Positions 40,984 to 48,437 of a DNA stretch of 64,000 bases are shown one piece after another. Origin of the DNA: DAOUKH01 sp965219875. Lineage in GTDB: Bacteria > Chloroflexota > Dehalococcoidia > SHYB01. The first letter of the stretch is position 1. Each line of letters begins with the position of its first letter. Made by a program: the position numbers and the translations under genes. The notes beneath the pieces were generated by a model. It had not been told where the DNA came from and made no database searches. It saw nothing but the letters and a program-made list of their open reading frames with translations. The stretch is taken from the NCBI GenBank assembly GCA_965219875.1, contig CBDCOW010000006.1, forward strand, positions 1-64,000, given 5' to 3'.

Positions 40984-41960
40984 TCATCCGCGGCCACGCC
41001 ATCATCTCGTACCTCCCAGAGGGACGAGTGCAGCGGCTTCTGCCCGAGGTTCAGCCCGCCACGAAGCTGTTCTCCTCCTTTCTGCGAAAGTTCTTCGACG
41101 ACGTCCAAGGCGGCCAGTTCCGCGGCCTTCAAGTCGGCGAGTGCGGCTACGCCAGGGTGGACGACAACGGCCACCTGCTCGCCCTCGTCCGCGTGGAGCG
41201 CATCGTCGATGCGTACCGCCGCCCCGCGCCGCACCTCCACGCTATCATCGTCGGGCGGGACGACTTCGCGTCGCGGGCCGACGCTCCCCGGCCTTGGGAC
41301 TGCGACTCGCTCTTTCTGGATTACCCATCGTTCCGGACCATGGACGAGCCCCGCATGCGTGAATGGGCGTCGGGGCTCAACCGCCTCGACGTCTGCGGCT
41401 CAGGGAACCACCCCGACCCCCGCACACTCCAGATGTTCCTCGATTGGCACGGCCAGTTGCGGTTAAGCCCTCGCGGCGCCCGCGCCCCGGCCGTCGCCGA
41501 GTGGTTTCTCCGCTCGCTCCCGCCCTTCATCGAGCGCGAGCTCAACTACGTAACCGACGTCGCGCCCCGCCACGACGCGAACCTCCACCTCCACCTCATC
41601 GTCTCCACCCTCGCCGCCCGCCACAACGACTGGCTGGATGATGCGGGGCTCCAGGGCGCCCTGGCCAAGGCCGAGCCGTTCAGCGGCCCGCTGGATAGAA
41701 TCGAGCGCCAGTTGGCGGTTCTGTTGGCGATGGAGGCCTACCAGGATAACCTCAGCGCCTTGCTCGCCCTTGCCGCCGCGACCCAGACCGCCGCTTCGAC
41801 GGAAGAGGCCTTCGTCGCCGCGGCTCGACGCGGCCTGCACGGGCACAGCGCAGAGGAACTCCGGGCAAGGCTTCTGCCGCGCAGAGACGCGCTCCTAGAG
41901 TTCGGCGCGGACTCGGCCCAGACCTGGCTCGACCAACTAGCGGTCGTCGGCGGCCCCTAG
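40980..41960 (+). CDS. Uncharacterised partner protein of the GTPase
   Basis: 326 residues from a GTG that overlaps the GTPase stop. It begins IIRGHAIISYLPEGRVQRLL, then GYARVDDNGHLLALVRVERI and DFASRADAPRPWDCDSLFLD. The C-terminal half (from about residue 180) is helical with a His-rich stretch HDANLHLHLIVSTLAARHND. No known enzymatic motif, signal peptide or membrane segment. The translational coupling argues for a complex with the GTPase, perhaps as its effector or activating protein. Confidence 0.65.
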   Translation: MIIRGHAIISYLPEGRVQRLLPEVQPATKLFSSFLRKFFDDVQGGQFRGLQVGECGYARVDDNGHLLALVRVERIVDAYRRPAPHLHAIIVGRDDFASRADAPRPWDCDSLFLDYPSFRTMDEPRMREWASGLNRLDVCGSGNHPDPRTLQMFLDWHGQLRLSPRGARAPAVAEWFLRSLPPFIERELNYVTDVAPRHDANLHLHLIVSTLAARHNDWLDDAGLQGALAKAEPFSGPLDRIERQLAVLLAMEAYQDNLSALLALAAATQTAASTEEAFVAAARRGLHGHSAEELRARLLPRRDALLEFGADSAQTWLDQLAVVGGP

Positions 41961-41967
41961 CCGCAGA

Positions 41968-43308
41968 TCATTCGAGCAGCCGCACCGTCCAAGCCCCGTC
42001 CGCCTGAATGGCCAGCACGTAGCGGCCGTAGGGCAGTTCGCCGGCGCTTGGACTGCTGTAGACATTCACCGGTTTCTCCCGGTCGGTGGCGGACGTGGTC
42101 TGCGGCGGTATGAGCTGGAACGGCGTTCCGTCGTGGGCGATCAGCCGGGCCGAGAAATTCGCGCCGTGGGTGACCTCGAAACGAAAGTCGTCGCTGACTG
42201 GGTCCGAGCCGGTCAAGTTGAATGGCCCGATGACCAGATCGCCCGATCCTGTCGCCGTCGTGATCGGCGCTGCCGCCAAGTTCGGAAGGCAGACCCGCAC
42301 CGTCCAGGCACCACCGCCCTCGACGCGAATCTTGAACGCCGAGAGTTCCTCGTTGTGGCCCTCGAACGTGTTGTCCCGGTAGGAAAGCGCGCGCATACCT
42401 TCATAAGGGCCTGTGGGGCGGTCCGTGGTCAGGAGGCGTTCGTATCCTCCGCCGCTAGAGTCCACGATAAATGTCTTGAAGCTGTCCTGACTCAGATATC
42501 TCATATCGAAGAGCACCGGCGACCCTCTAACCGCGGTATAGATAAAGGGAAGCATCGTGGTCGCGGATCCGCTGCCCTCATAGAGCCTGAGCTCCGGGAC
42601 CGCGCACGCGATCTTCTGCGCCACCTGCGGCGGAAGCGTGGCCGTGGGCACCGGCGTATTCGTGGGGACCGGCGTGTTCGTGACGCTGGGCGTAGCCGTC
42701 GCCACCGGCGTGTTTGTGGGAACCGGCGTGTTCGTAGCCCGCGGCGTCGGCGTCGGTGTCGCCGTCACGATGATGATCACCGGCGTGGGCGTGGCCTCCG
42801 GCGTGGGTGTCTCGGTGGGCACGGGTGTCTCTGTCGGGGTAGGTGTCTCGGTGGGCAGGGGTGTCTCTGTCGGCGTCGCCGTGGGCGTAGGGGTCGGCGT
42901 GGGTGTAGCCGTCGGAATCGGTGTCACGGTCGGCGTCGCCGTCGGCGTCGCGGTGGGTGTGGCCGTGGGTGTGACCGTCGGCGTCGGCGTTGGCGTGGCC
43001 GTCGGCGTCGCGGTGGCCGTGGGTGTCGGCGTCGGCGTGATGGTGGCCGTGGGCGTCGGGATCGGCGACGACGTGGCCCTCGCCATCGGCGTCGGTGTCT
43101 CGGTCGGTGAGGGACTGCCCAGCGGTGAACCGGGGACGGTGAGCAGGGCCGCGAGGACCACGCCGACCACCACGGCCCCGATCAGCGCCATCGCAGGGAG
43201 GGGGTTACGGCCCGCCCACCTGCTGAACTTATCGCTCAGGAGGGCGATGTTCCACAGAATGCGGTTTCCGCCGCGGCTCGGTGGACCTATCTGGAAGAAT
43301 CTCGGCAC
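41968..43308 (-). CDS. Membrane-anchored protein with long Thr-Pro linker and C-terminal extracellular domain
   Basis: 446 residues. A cytoplasmic N-terminus of about 38 residues, one membrane helix (MALIGAVVVGVVLAALLTV), a T/P-rich stalk from ~61 to ~228, and a beta-rich C-terminal region (~230-446) with one Cys and repeated GGAWTVRVCLP/ADGAWTVRLLE-like segments. The stalk suggests display away from the membrane. A domain name could not be given; it looks like a jelly-roll/pre-peptidase type. Convergent with the GTPase operon. Confidence 0.75.
   Translation of the reverse strand: MPRFFQIGPPSRGGNRILWNIALLSDKFSRWAGRNPLPAMALIGAVVVGVVLAALLTVPGSPLGSPSPTETPTPMARATSSPIPTPTATITPTPTPTATATPTATPTPTPTVTPTATPTATPTATPTVTPIPTATPTPTPTPTATPTETPLPTETPTPTETPVPTETPTPEATPTPVIIIVTATPTPTPRATNTPVPTNTPVATATPSVTNTPVPTNTPVPTATLPPQVAQKIACAVPELRLYEGSGSATTMLPFIYTAVRGSPVLFDMRYLSQDSFKTFIVDSSGGGYERLLTTDRPTGPYEGMRALSYRDNTFEGHNEELSAFKIRVEGGGAWTVRVCLPNLAAAPITTATGSGDLVIGPFNLTGSDPVSDDFRFEVTHGANFSARLIAHDGTPFQLIPPQTTSATDREKPVNVYSSPSAGELPYGRYVLAIQADGAWTVRLLE
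42624..43128. repeat. Coding minisatellite of Thr-Pro codons
   Basis: About 500 bases of imperfect 6- to 18-base repeats (on the plus strand GGCGTCGGCGTGGGTGTAGC, GGTGTCTCGGTGGGCACGGG and variants) encoding the T/P stalk of the protein above. Both strands stay open through it, so antisense frames there are not genes. Confidence 0.8.
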
Positions 43309-43484
43309 GTCTATACGTTACGTCGCGTTGGAGAGTATCCGTATGCAGCCCAAGCTGCGGGGTCGCGCAAACATTGAAGCGGGCCGGGCCAATCTAGAAG
43401 GTCGGTCCTGGGGAAGTCCGATTCCTGCCGCAATCGAGTATAGCATAAGGGACATACGCTTCCGGTCCTCTCAGGGATTCATGG

Positions 43485-43556
43485 AGCCACGGGTCGGGAT
43501 CGAACCGACGACCTGCTGTTTACGAAACAGCTGCTCTACCACTGAGCTACCGTGGC
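43485..43556 (-). tRNA. tRNA-Thr (CGU)
   Basis: Folds as a standard cloverleaf: 7-bp acceptor GCCACGG/CCGTGGC, D-stem GCTC/GAGC, anticodon stem GCTGT/ACAGC with loop TTCGTAA (anticodon CGT at 34-36, reading ACG), T-stem GTCGG/CCGAC with TTCGATC loop. No CCA encoded. Lies upstream of the Thr-Pro-rich protein gene on the same strand. Confidence 0.92.
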
Positions 43557-43600
43557 GAAATCGGCGCATGAAGGCGCCGGTTCACCATTTTACACCCTGC

Positions 43601-44020
43601 CCCCACTCTCTCCCTCCATAGGAGACCTTAAACCTCTCCCCCTATGGAAACCTTTGCGCAACCCGCCCGCGGGCTCAAGCATGGGTGGGGCCGGGAGGTC
43701 TTGCCTCTTCTCCCCACGGGAGAAGATTGAGATGAGGGGCCCCCTTTCAACCACCACGGGTTTTCGAAGTCCGCCTCTCCCCCAAAGGAGAGCGCCCTAA
43801 ACCTTTCTCCCTCTGGGGGAAACTGAAAGAGGGCACGTGCCCCAAGGGCGCGTCGGAGGGGCCGGGCCGGGAAGTCTTACCTCTTCTCCCCACGGGAGAA
43901 GATTGCGATGAGGGGCCCCCTTTCAACCACCACGGGTTTTCGAAGTCCGCACCCTCGCGGTCAGTCACCCCGGTTACGCAAAGGTCTCCTATGGGGGAAA
44001 CTGATAGAGGGCTGGAGCCG
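43601..44020. repeat. Nested host palindromes with MITE-A3
   Basis: The 670-base gap between the tRNA and the nucleotidyltransferase gene. It starts with CTCTCCCTCCATAGGAGACC, continues with AACCTCTCCCCCTATGG and, after the MITE, ends with CCTATGGGGGAAACTGATAG plus AGGGC. A complete host unit (TTTCTCCCTCTGGGGGAAAC at 43803) lies inside the MITE. The last 180 bases hold an amidohydrolase fragment and a promoter. Confidence 0.7.
43648..43987 (+). mobile_element. MITE-like element, family A, copy 3 (composite, 340 bp)
   Basis: Left end AAACCTTTGCGCAAC, right end GTTACGCAAAGGTCT, flanked by perfect 7-bp direct repeats CCTATGG (43641-43647 and 43988-43994). Twice the usual length because the family-A interior (GGGAGAAGATTGAGATGAGG at about 43725, GGGAGAAGATTGCGATGAGG at about 43900) occurs twice with a host palindrome between, as if two copies recombined. 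Confidence 0.75.
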
Positions 44021-44045
44021 GGGCGGCGCTCCCCCCACAATCTCG

Positions 44046-44075
44046 TTGACACTCCCGAATCGAACCCTTTAGGCT
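44046..44075 (+). promoter_or_regulatory. Candidate promoter for the nucleotidyltransferase-transporter pair
   Basis: Perfect TTGACA (44046-44051), 18-base spacer, TAGGCT (44070-44075). Leader of about 150 bases to the GTG at 44229. Confidence 0.4.
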
Positions 44076-44106
44076 ACGGCGAAGGATCGATCATCCCGCC
44101 AAGGGG

Positions 44107-44191
44107 GGCCACCGACCCCCACGGTATCGAGAGCCGCCACGCCATCGGCATCGACCGCATCATGTGGTCCAGCACGCTCAACGGAAGCTAG
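44107..44191 (+). pseudogene. Amidohydrolase C-terminal fragment
   Basis: One frame reads ATDPHGIESRHAIGIDRIMW then SS and a stop a few codons later. This matches the RHxIGxDxIMWSSDYPH motif near the end of amidohydrolase-2 family enzymes, cut just before the metal-binding Asp. Nothing else of the gene is nearby. A short match, so tentative. Confidence 0.4.
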
Positions 44192-44228
44192 CGCGGGGAG
44201 GCCGCGCCGCTCCGCCCGGGAGATCTTC

Positions 44229-44933
44229 GTGAAAGCCATCGTCCTGGCCGGCGGACTCGGCAAGCGGCTCCGCCCCCTCACCGACACCACCCCAAAGCCG
44301 CTGATCCCCATCGCGGGGAAGCCGGTCCTCCTGTGGCAAATCGAGTGGCTCAAACGCCACAGCGTCGATTCCTTCGTCCTCTGCGTCGGCTACCTGCGCG
44401 AGCGGATCACCGAATTCTTCGGCGACGGATCGAAGTTCGGCGTCCGCATCGACTACGTCTTCGAGGACCAGCCCTTGGGCACCGGCGGCGCGCTCCGCAA
44501 CGCCGCGGCCCACTTTCCCAAGGACGGACTCTTCTTCGCCTTCAACGGCGACGTGATAAGCGACATCCCGCTCTCCGAGGTGCGCCGCCGCTGCGAGGAG
44601 GGCGCCGCGCAGGGTGCGCTGGGCGCCATCGCGCTGGCCCCCCTCCCCTCGCCCTACGGCGTCGTCGAGGCGGACGACGCCGGTTTCATCAAGTCGTTCA
44701 CTGAAAAGCCCCGCCTGCCCGACTACTGGATCAACGCGGGCGTCTACTGCCTGCACGCCGCCATCGTCGACCACCTACCCGAGACCGGGAGCATCGAGCG
44801 CGACGTCTTCCCCAAGCTCGCCGCCGAAGGGAGGCTCGTCGCCTCCAAGCACCCCGACTGCTACTGGCAATCGATCGACAGTCCCAAAGACGTCGAGGAG
44901 GCCGCCGCCTTCCTCGGCCGCGAGAGCCTCTAG
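44229..44933 (+). CDS. Sugar nucleotidyltransferase (GDP-mannose pyrophosphorylase-like)
   Basis: 234 residues from GTG with GGGAG 6 bases upstream. N-terminal signature AIVLAGGLGKRLRPLTDTTP, then KPLIPIAGKPVLLWQIEWL, FNGDVISDIPL (metal Asp) and EKPRLPDYWINAGVYCL. It links a sugar 1-phosphate to a nucleotide; the base and sugar cannot be told. No left-handed beta-helix domain follows. 25 bases before the transporter gene. Confidence 0.88.
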   Translation: MKAIVLAGGLGKRLRPLTDTTPKPLIPIAGKPVLLWQIEWLKRHSVDSFVLCVGYLRERITEFFGDGSKFGVRIDYVFEDQPLGTGGALRNAAAHFPKDGLFFAFNGDVISDIPLSEVRRRCEEGAAQGALGAIALAPLPSPYGVVEADDAGFIKSFTEKPRLPDYWINAGVYCLHAAIVDHLPETGSIERDVFPKLAAEGRLVASKHPDCYWQSIDSPKDVEEAAAFLGRESL

Positions 44934-44958
44934 CAAGCCGGCCTCACGGAGACCTCCC

Positions 44959-45729
44959 ATGCGCTTTTCGGGAAAGCTCGTCATCATCATGGCGCTGGCC
45001 GTGACGGTGCTGCTTGTCAGCAACATCGTCGCCATCAAGCCCGTCTCCCTCTTCACCCTCCCGTTCGAGTTCTTGGGGGGCGACCTCTACATCGTCTCCG
45101 CCGCCATCGTCTGCTTCCCCGTCTCCTACATCATCAGCGACATCCTGACGGAGGTGTACGGATTCCGCACCGCCCGGGGCGTCATCTGGCTGGGCTTCCT
45201 CTGCAACCTCCTGATGGTCTTCCTCTTCTGGCTGGGCGACATCATCCCCGGCGCCGTCTTCTGGGAAGGCGAGGGCGCGTTCGAGACGATACTAGGCGCG
45301 ACGAGCTGGATTCTCCTGGGCTCGTTCACCGCCTACATCGCCGGCGAGTTCACCAACGCCTCCATCATGGTGATCCTGAAGAACCGGACGCAGGGAAGGC
45401 TCCTCTGGCTGCGGACCATCTCCTCAACCGTCGTCGGCCAGGGCATCGACTCCATCATCTTCTTCACCATCGCCTTCGGAGCTTCCGGTTTCTGGGTCGC
45501 CGACGACGGCTCCTGGTCGCCGGTGTTCCAGGGAGCGATCTTCGCCTGGATAGCCAAGAGCGTCTACGAGATAGCCGCCACGCCCCTCACCTACCTGGTA
45601 GTCGGCTGGCTCAAGCGCACCGAAAAGATGGACGTCTACGACAACCCCCGCTCCCTCAACCCCTTCGGCATCTTCGGCGAAGGCGAGGGCGACTCGGTGA
45701 ACGCCGCCGAGCCTCCATCCTCTCCCTAG
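44959..45729 (+). CDS. yhhQ: Queuosine precursor transporter (YhhQ/QPTR family)
   Basis: 256 residues with six or seven hydrophobic helices: LVIIMALAVTVLLVSNIVAI, FPVSYIISDILTEVYGFRTA (family signature), IAGEFTNASIMVILK and GQGIDSIIFFTIAF. Imports preQ0/preQ1 for the queuosine pathway. ATG 44959 follows the upstream stop by 25 bases. No PreQ1 riboswitch is visible because it is inside an operon. Confidence 0.9.
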   Translation: MRFSGKLVIIMALAVTVLLVSNIVAIKPVSLFTLPFEFLGGDLYIVSAAIVCFPVSYIISDILTEVYGFRTARGVIWLGFLCNLLMVFLFWLGDIIPGAVFWEGEGAFETILGATSWILLGSFTAYIAGEFTNASIMVILKNRTQGRLLWLRTISSTVVGQGIDSIIFFTIAFGASGFWVADDGSWSPVFQGAIFAWIAKSVYEIAATPLTYLVVGWLKRTEKMDVYDNPRSLNPFGIFGEGEGDSVNAAEPPSSP

Positions 45730-45792
45730 ACAACCCTTGGCGTAACCACCCTCACCCACTCTGGGGAAACCCTTATGCCTCTCCCCCGCTAG

Positions 45793-45937
45793 TATTACAA
45801 CGACGGATTGCCAAATATGGTGTCTAGCCCTTCCTATTTGGCCACGAGCAAGCTATCGCGGTGAGTTCATGGCAGTACGTTGTCAGGTTCTAATTGTTCG
45901 CGAATATCTCCCTGCCAGATAAACTGTCGTTGTAATA
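45793..45937. repeat. 145-bp element with perfect 12-bp inverted ends
   Basis: TATTACAACGAC (45793-45804) and GTCGTTGTAATA (45926-45937) are perfect inverted repeats bounding AT-richer DNA without a reading frame, between the transporter and the metal exporter. It does not match families A or B. It may be an unrelated MITE or insertion-sequence remnant. A host half-unit (CCTCTCCCCCGC) lies just left of it. Confidence 0.5.
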
Positions 45938-45963
45938 ATAGGAACAGGTTGCAGCACACACTT

Positions 45964-46920
45964 TCAAGAGCGACGCTGCACGGTCAGATGGTCGAAGTGG
46001 TGGCGTTCGGTGCAGCCAGCAAGTGATTGCTCCATTTGTATGGTTACATGGGCAATTCCAAAGTCCTGATAGGCAATCTCCTGCATCCGAAGCCGCAGAG
46101 TTTCAAGCTCGCCCGGATAATCGGGGTCAATAAGCACATGGGCGGTCAAGGACTCATATCCGGAGGTAATAGTCCAAGCGTGAATGTCGTGAACCAAAGT
46201 CACGCCTTCTAACGCTTCCAGTTCACTGCAAAGCAGCGGCATATCCAGGCGGACCGGCGCGCCTTCCAGCAGAACATGAAAGACTTTGACCACCAACCGC
46301 CAGGAGCTAATCAGGATAAGCACACCGATGAGCACGCTCAGAATGGGGTCGGCAATCCACCAACCGGAGGCCATTATCAGAACGCCGGAGATAACCACGC
46401 CGATTGACCCCATAAGGTCCGCCAAAACGTGCTGAAACGCGCCTTCAACGTTGAGGCTATGCCCGGCAGAACGGCGGAGTATCCAGAAGGCAATCAGGTT
46501 GACGCCGAGTCCCACCCCGCCCGCTGCCAGCACGATACCGCCTTCCACCTCGGGGATATCGTGAAATCGACGATATGCCTCAAAGAAAATCCAGGCGGCA
46601 ATCAGCCACAGGCTCAGGGCGTTGAACAGCGCGGCCAGCACTTCAGTGCGATAGTAGCCGAAAGTACGCTCGATGGAGGCCGGACGGTTCGCAATCCACA
46701 TGGCGAGAAGGGCCAACCCGATGGCGCCTGCGTCGGTGAGCATGTGGGCGGCGTCGGCCAATAGGGCCAGGCTGCCGGAAAGGATGCCGGCGACTATCTC
46801 GACTGCCATGTAGCCGGAAATCAGCGCAAGCGCAATCAGCAGGCGAAGGCGCCCAGCCATTCGATAGTCATGGGAATGACCAGCATGGTCGTCGTGTTCA
46901 GGGTGGTGATCAGATGTCAT
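45964..46920 (-). CDS. Cation diffusion facilitator metal exporter (copy 2)
   Basis: 318 residues. His-rich start (DHHPEHDDHAGHSH) for metal capture, six membrane helices, metal sites ADAAHMLTDAGAIGLALLAM in helix 2 and VEGAFQHVLADLMGS in helix 5, and a cytoplasmic C-terminal domain with VHDIHAWTITSGYESLTAHV. ZitB/CzcD group, Zn2+/Cd2+/Co2+ antiport with protons. Paralogue of the next gene; composition less GC-rich than the genome. Confidence 0.92.
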   Translation of the reverse strand: MTSDHHPEHDDHAGHSHDYRMAGRLRLLIALALISGYMAVEIVAGILSGSLALLADAAHMLTDAGAIGLALLAMWIANRPASIERTFGYYRTEVLAALFNALSLWLIAAWIFFEAYRRFHDIPEVEGGIVLAAGGVGLGVNLIAFWILRRSAGHSLNVEGAFQHVLADLMGSIGVVISGVLIMASGWWIADPILSVLIGVLILISSWRLVVKVFHVLLEGAPVRLDMPLLCSELEALEGVTLVHDIHAWTITSGYESLTAHVLIDPDYPGELETLRLRMQEIAYQDFGIAHVTIQMEQSLAGCTERHHFDHLTVQRRS

Positions 46921-46965
46921 TTCCGGCCTCTCGGGCAGTTAGCCGGATTCGGCGGATCTCGTTTG

Positions 46966-47973
46966 TCATGCCTCAGCGTGTGTACGGGCTTCTAAGTGTC
47001 CCACGTGGTGGTTTTCGGTGCAATCCGCCACCGACTGCTCTATTTGCAGGGTGATATGGCGGATGCCAAATTCCTGGTAGGAGATTCGCCGCAAACGGCG
47101 CAGAAGCGGTTCAAGATCCCCTTGGTAATCGGGGTCAACGAGCACGTGGGCGGTGAGGGCATCGTAGCCGGTGGTAATAGTCCAAGCGTGGACGTCATGC
47201 ACCAGAGTTACACCTTCCACATCCTCCAGAGCACTGCAAAGCCTGTACATATCCAACCCGGCCGGTACGCTCTCCAGCAGTACGCGAAATACCTTGATGG
47301 CCAAACGGCAAGAACTCACCAAGATTAGTACGGCGATGAGGATACTGAGGATGGGGTCAACAAGATCCCAGTCAAAAGCCAATGTCAGGACCCCGGAGAT
47401 AACCACAGCGATGGAGCCCATTAGGTCGGCCATAATATGCCAGAAGGCGCCTTCAACATTGATGCTGTGCCGCGCCGAGCGGTAGAGGATCGAAGCTGCC
47501 AATATGTTGATAACAAGTCCTACAGAGGCGACAGCCAACATCAACACGCCTTCCACTTCGTGTCCGTGTCCGTCGGCGTGTTCTCCAAGCCGTCGGTAAG
47601 CCTCGTAGAAAATCCAACTGGCGAGCACCCAGAGAGCAAGAGCGTTGAACAACACTACCAGCACCTCGGTGCGATGGTAGCCGAAGGTGCGCGTAATGGT
47701 AGCTGGACGCTCCGCAATCCACATGGCGAACAGCGCCAAGCCAATCGCGACCGCGTCGGTAATCATATGGGTCGCATGGGCCAGCAATCCCAAGCTGCCC
47801 GAAAGGATGCCGCCGGCTATTTCAATCCCCATGTGGCAGCAAAGCAGAATCAGGACAATCACCAGGCTGCGACGACCGGCGCTCCGATAGTCGTGGTCAT
47901 GGTCGTGCCCAGGGTTTCTCCTCCCACGGCCGGCGTGGCCGTGGGAGGTGCGACGAGTTTGCTCAGGTGTCAT
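46966..47973 (-). CDS. Cation diffusion facilitator metal exporter (copy 1)
   Basis: 335 residues from ATG 47973 (GAGAGG upstream); an ATG 16 codons earlier lacks a ribosome site. N-terminal HGHAGRGRRNPGHDHDHDY, helix 2 AHATHMITDAVAIGLALFAM with one Asp replaced by Thr relative to the neighbour (ATH for AAH), helix 5 VEGAFWHIMADLMGS, C-terminal VHDVHAWTITTGYDALTAHV. Upstream paralogue of the pair, with its own promoter. Confidence 0.92.
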   Translation of the reverse strand: MTPEQTRRTSHGHAGRGRRNPGHDHDHDYRSAGRRSLVIVLILLCCHMGIEIAGGILSGSLGLLAHATHMITDAVAIGLALFAMWIAERPATITRTFGYHRTEVLVVLFNALALWVLASWIFYEAYRRLGEHADGHGHEVEGVLMLAVASVGLVINILAASILYRSARHSINVEGAFWHIMADLMGSIAVVISGVLTLAFDWDLVDPILSILIAVLILVSSCRLAIKVFRVLLESVPAGLDMYRLCSALEDVEGVTLVHDVHAWTITTGYDALTAHVLVDPDYQGDLEPLLRRLRRISYQEFGIRHITLQIEQSVADCTENHHVGHLEARTHAEA

Positions 47974-48061
47974 TTGCCGCTGCCTCTCAGTCGATGATTT
48001 CCAGGATCTCCCCCCAAACATGGCTTCAGGGGTCGAGAGCAGGCCAAGCTATAATGTCGGC

Positions 48062-48091
48062 ATCATAGTGCGGGCTTATTTTGCCGGTCAA
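48062..48091 (-). promoter_or_regulatory. Promoter for the two metal exporters
   Basis: On the minus strand TTGACC (48086-48091), 18-base spacer, TATGAT (48062-48067). The leader to ATG 47973 would be about 80 bases. No metalloregulator gene is adjacent. Confidence 0.6.
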
Positions 48092-48158
48092 ACCACGGCG
48101 CCGGGGCAGGCAGGGCCTGTGCAAAGTCTTTTCCTATAGCGAAATCTCGCCCCAACCC

Positions 48159-48183
48159 GTCATTCCCACGCAGGCGGGAACCC
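48159..48183. repeat. REP-like palindrome, ATTCCC type, divergent copy
   Basis: GTCATTCCCACGCAGGCGGG followed by AACCC, matching the hairpin at 11173-11196 with several changes. Intergenic, upstream of groES. Confidence 0.5.
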
Positions 48184-48206
48184 ATCCCCTTCCCGCAGGA
48201 TCACCT

Positions 48207-48320
48207 CCGGCCTCTCCCCCTCTGGGGGAGATTGAGAGAGGGCGCGCGCCGCCAGGCGCGCGGGCGCCCGCGGGGCGCCTCCGGCCTCCCCCGCTCCGGC
48301 AGACAGAGAGCGGACACGCG
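48207..48320. repeat. Palindromic host repeat, uninterrupted
   Basis: CCGGCCTCTCCCCCTCTGGG, GGAGATTGAGAGAGGGCGCG and CGCCGCCAGGCGCGCGGGCG form a complete unit, showing the host palindrome without a MITE, followed by a decayed second unit. It lies between the exporter promoter and the groES control region. Confidence 0.7.
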
Positions 48321-48347
48321 CTAGCAGTCGATGGAGGAGACTGCCAA
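48321..48347. promoter_or_regulatory. CIRCE-like HrcA operator of groESL
   Basis: CTAGCAGTC, 9-base spacer, GACTGCCAA. Against the CIRCE consensus TTAGCACTC-N9-GAGTGCTAA each arm matches at 7 of 9 and the spacer is exactly 9. The central C and G of the arms are swapped symmetrically, keeping the pairing. It overlaps the -35 region, as expected for repression by HrcA. Confidence 0.7.
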
Positions 48348-48370
48348 AATGCCGCCATTTGCGCTATATT
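48341..48370 (+). promoter_or_regulatory. groESL promoter
   Basis: CTGCCA (48341-48346), 18-base spacer, TATATT (48365-48370), start near 48377. The -35 is inside the right arm of the CIRCE element. Confidence 0.5.
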
Positions 48371-48437
48371 AGTCGATGGCGCTGCACCAACATCGCGGCG
48401 ACCGCCATACCGAATCGATACGGAGGAGGATTCAAGC

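Noticed and set aside
42624..43128. CRISPR-like array
   Set aside because: The repeats are short, contiguous, without unique spacers, and encode a T/P stalk.
42638..43621. Val/Gly-repeat plus-strand frame opposite the Thr-Pro stalk
   Set aside because: A simple antisense of the coding minisatellite that also runs through the tRNA gene.
43552..43800. Open frames between the tRNA and the nucleotidyltransferase
   Set aside because: They translate host palindromes and MITE-A3 and have no protein-like features.
44614..44958. N-terminal extension of the queuosine precursor transporter
   Set aside because: This is the nucleotidyltransferase read in another frame; the transporter starts at ATG 44959.
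48022..48061. Longer start for the first metal exporter at 48021
   Set aside because: No ribosome-binding site there; ATG 47973 has GAGAGG and matches the His-rich N-terminus of the family.
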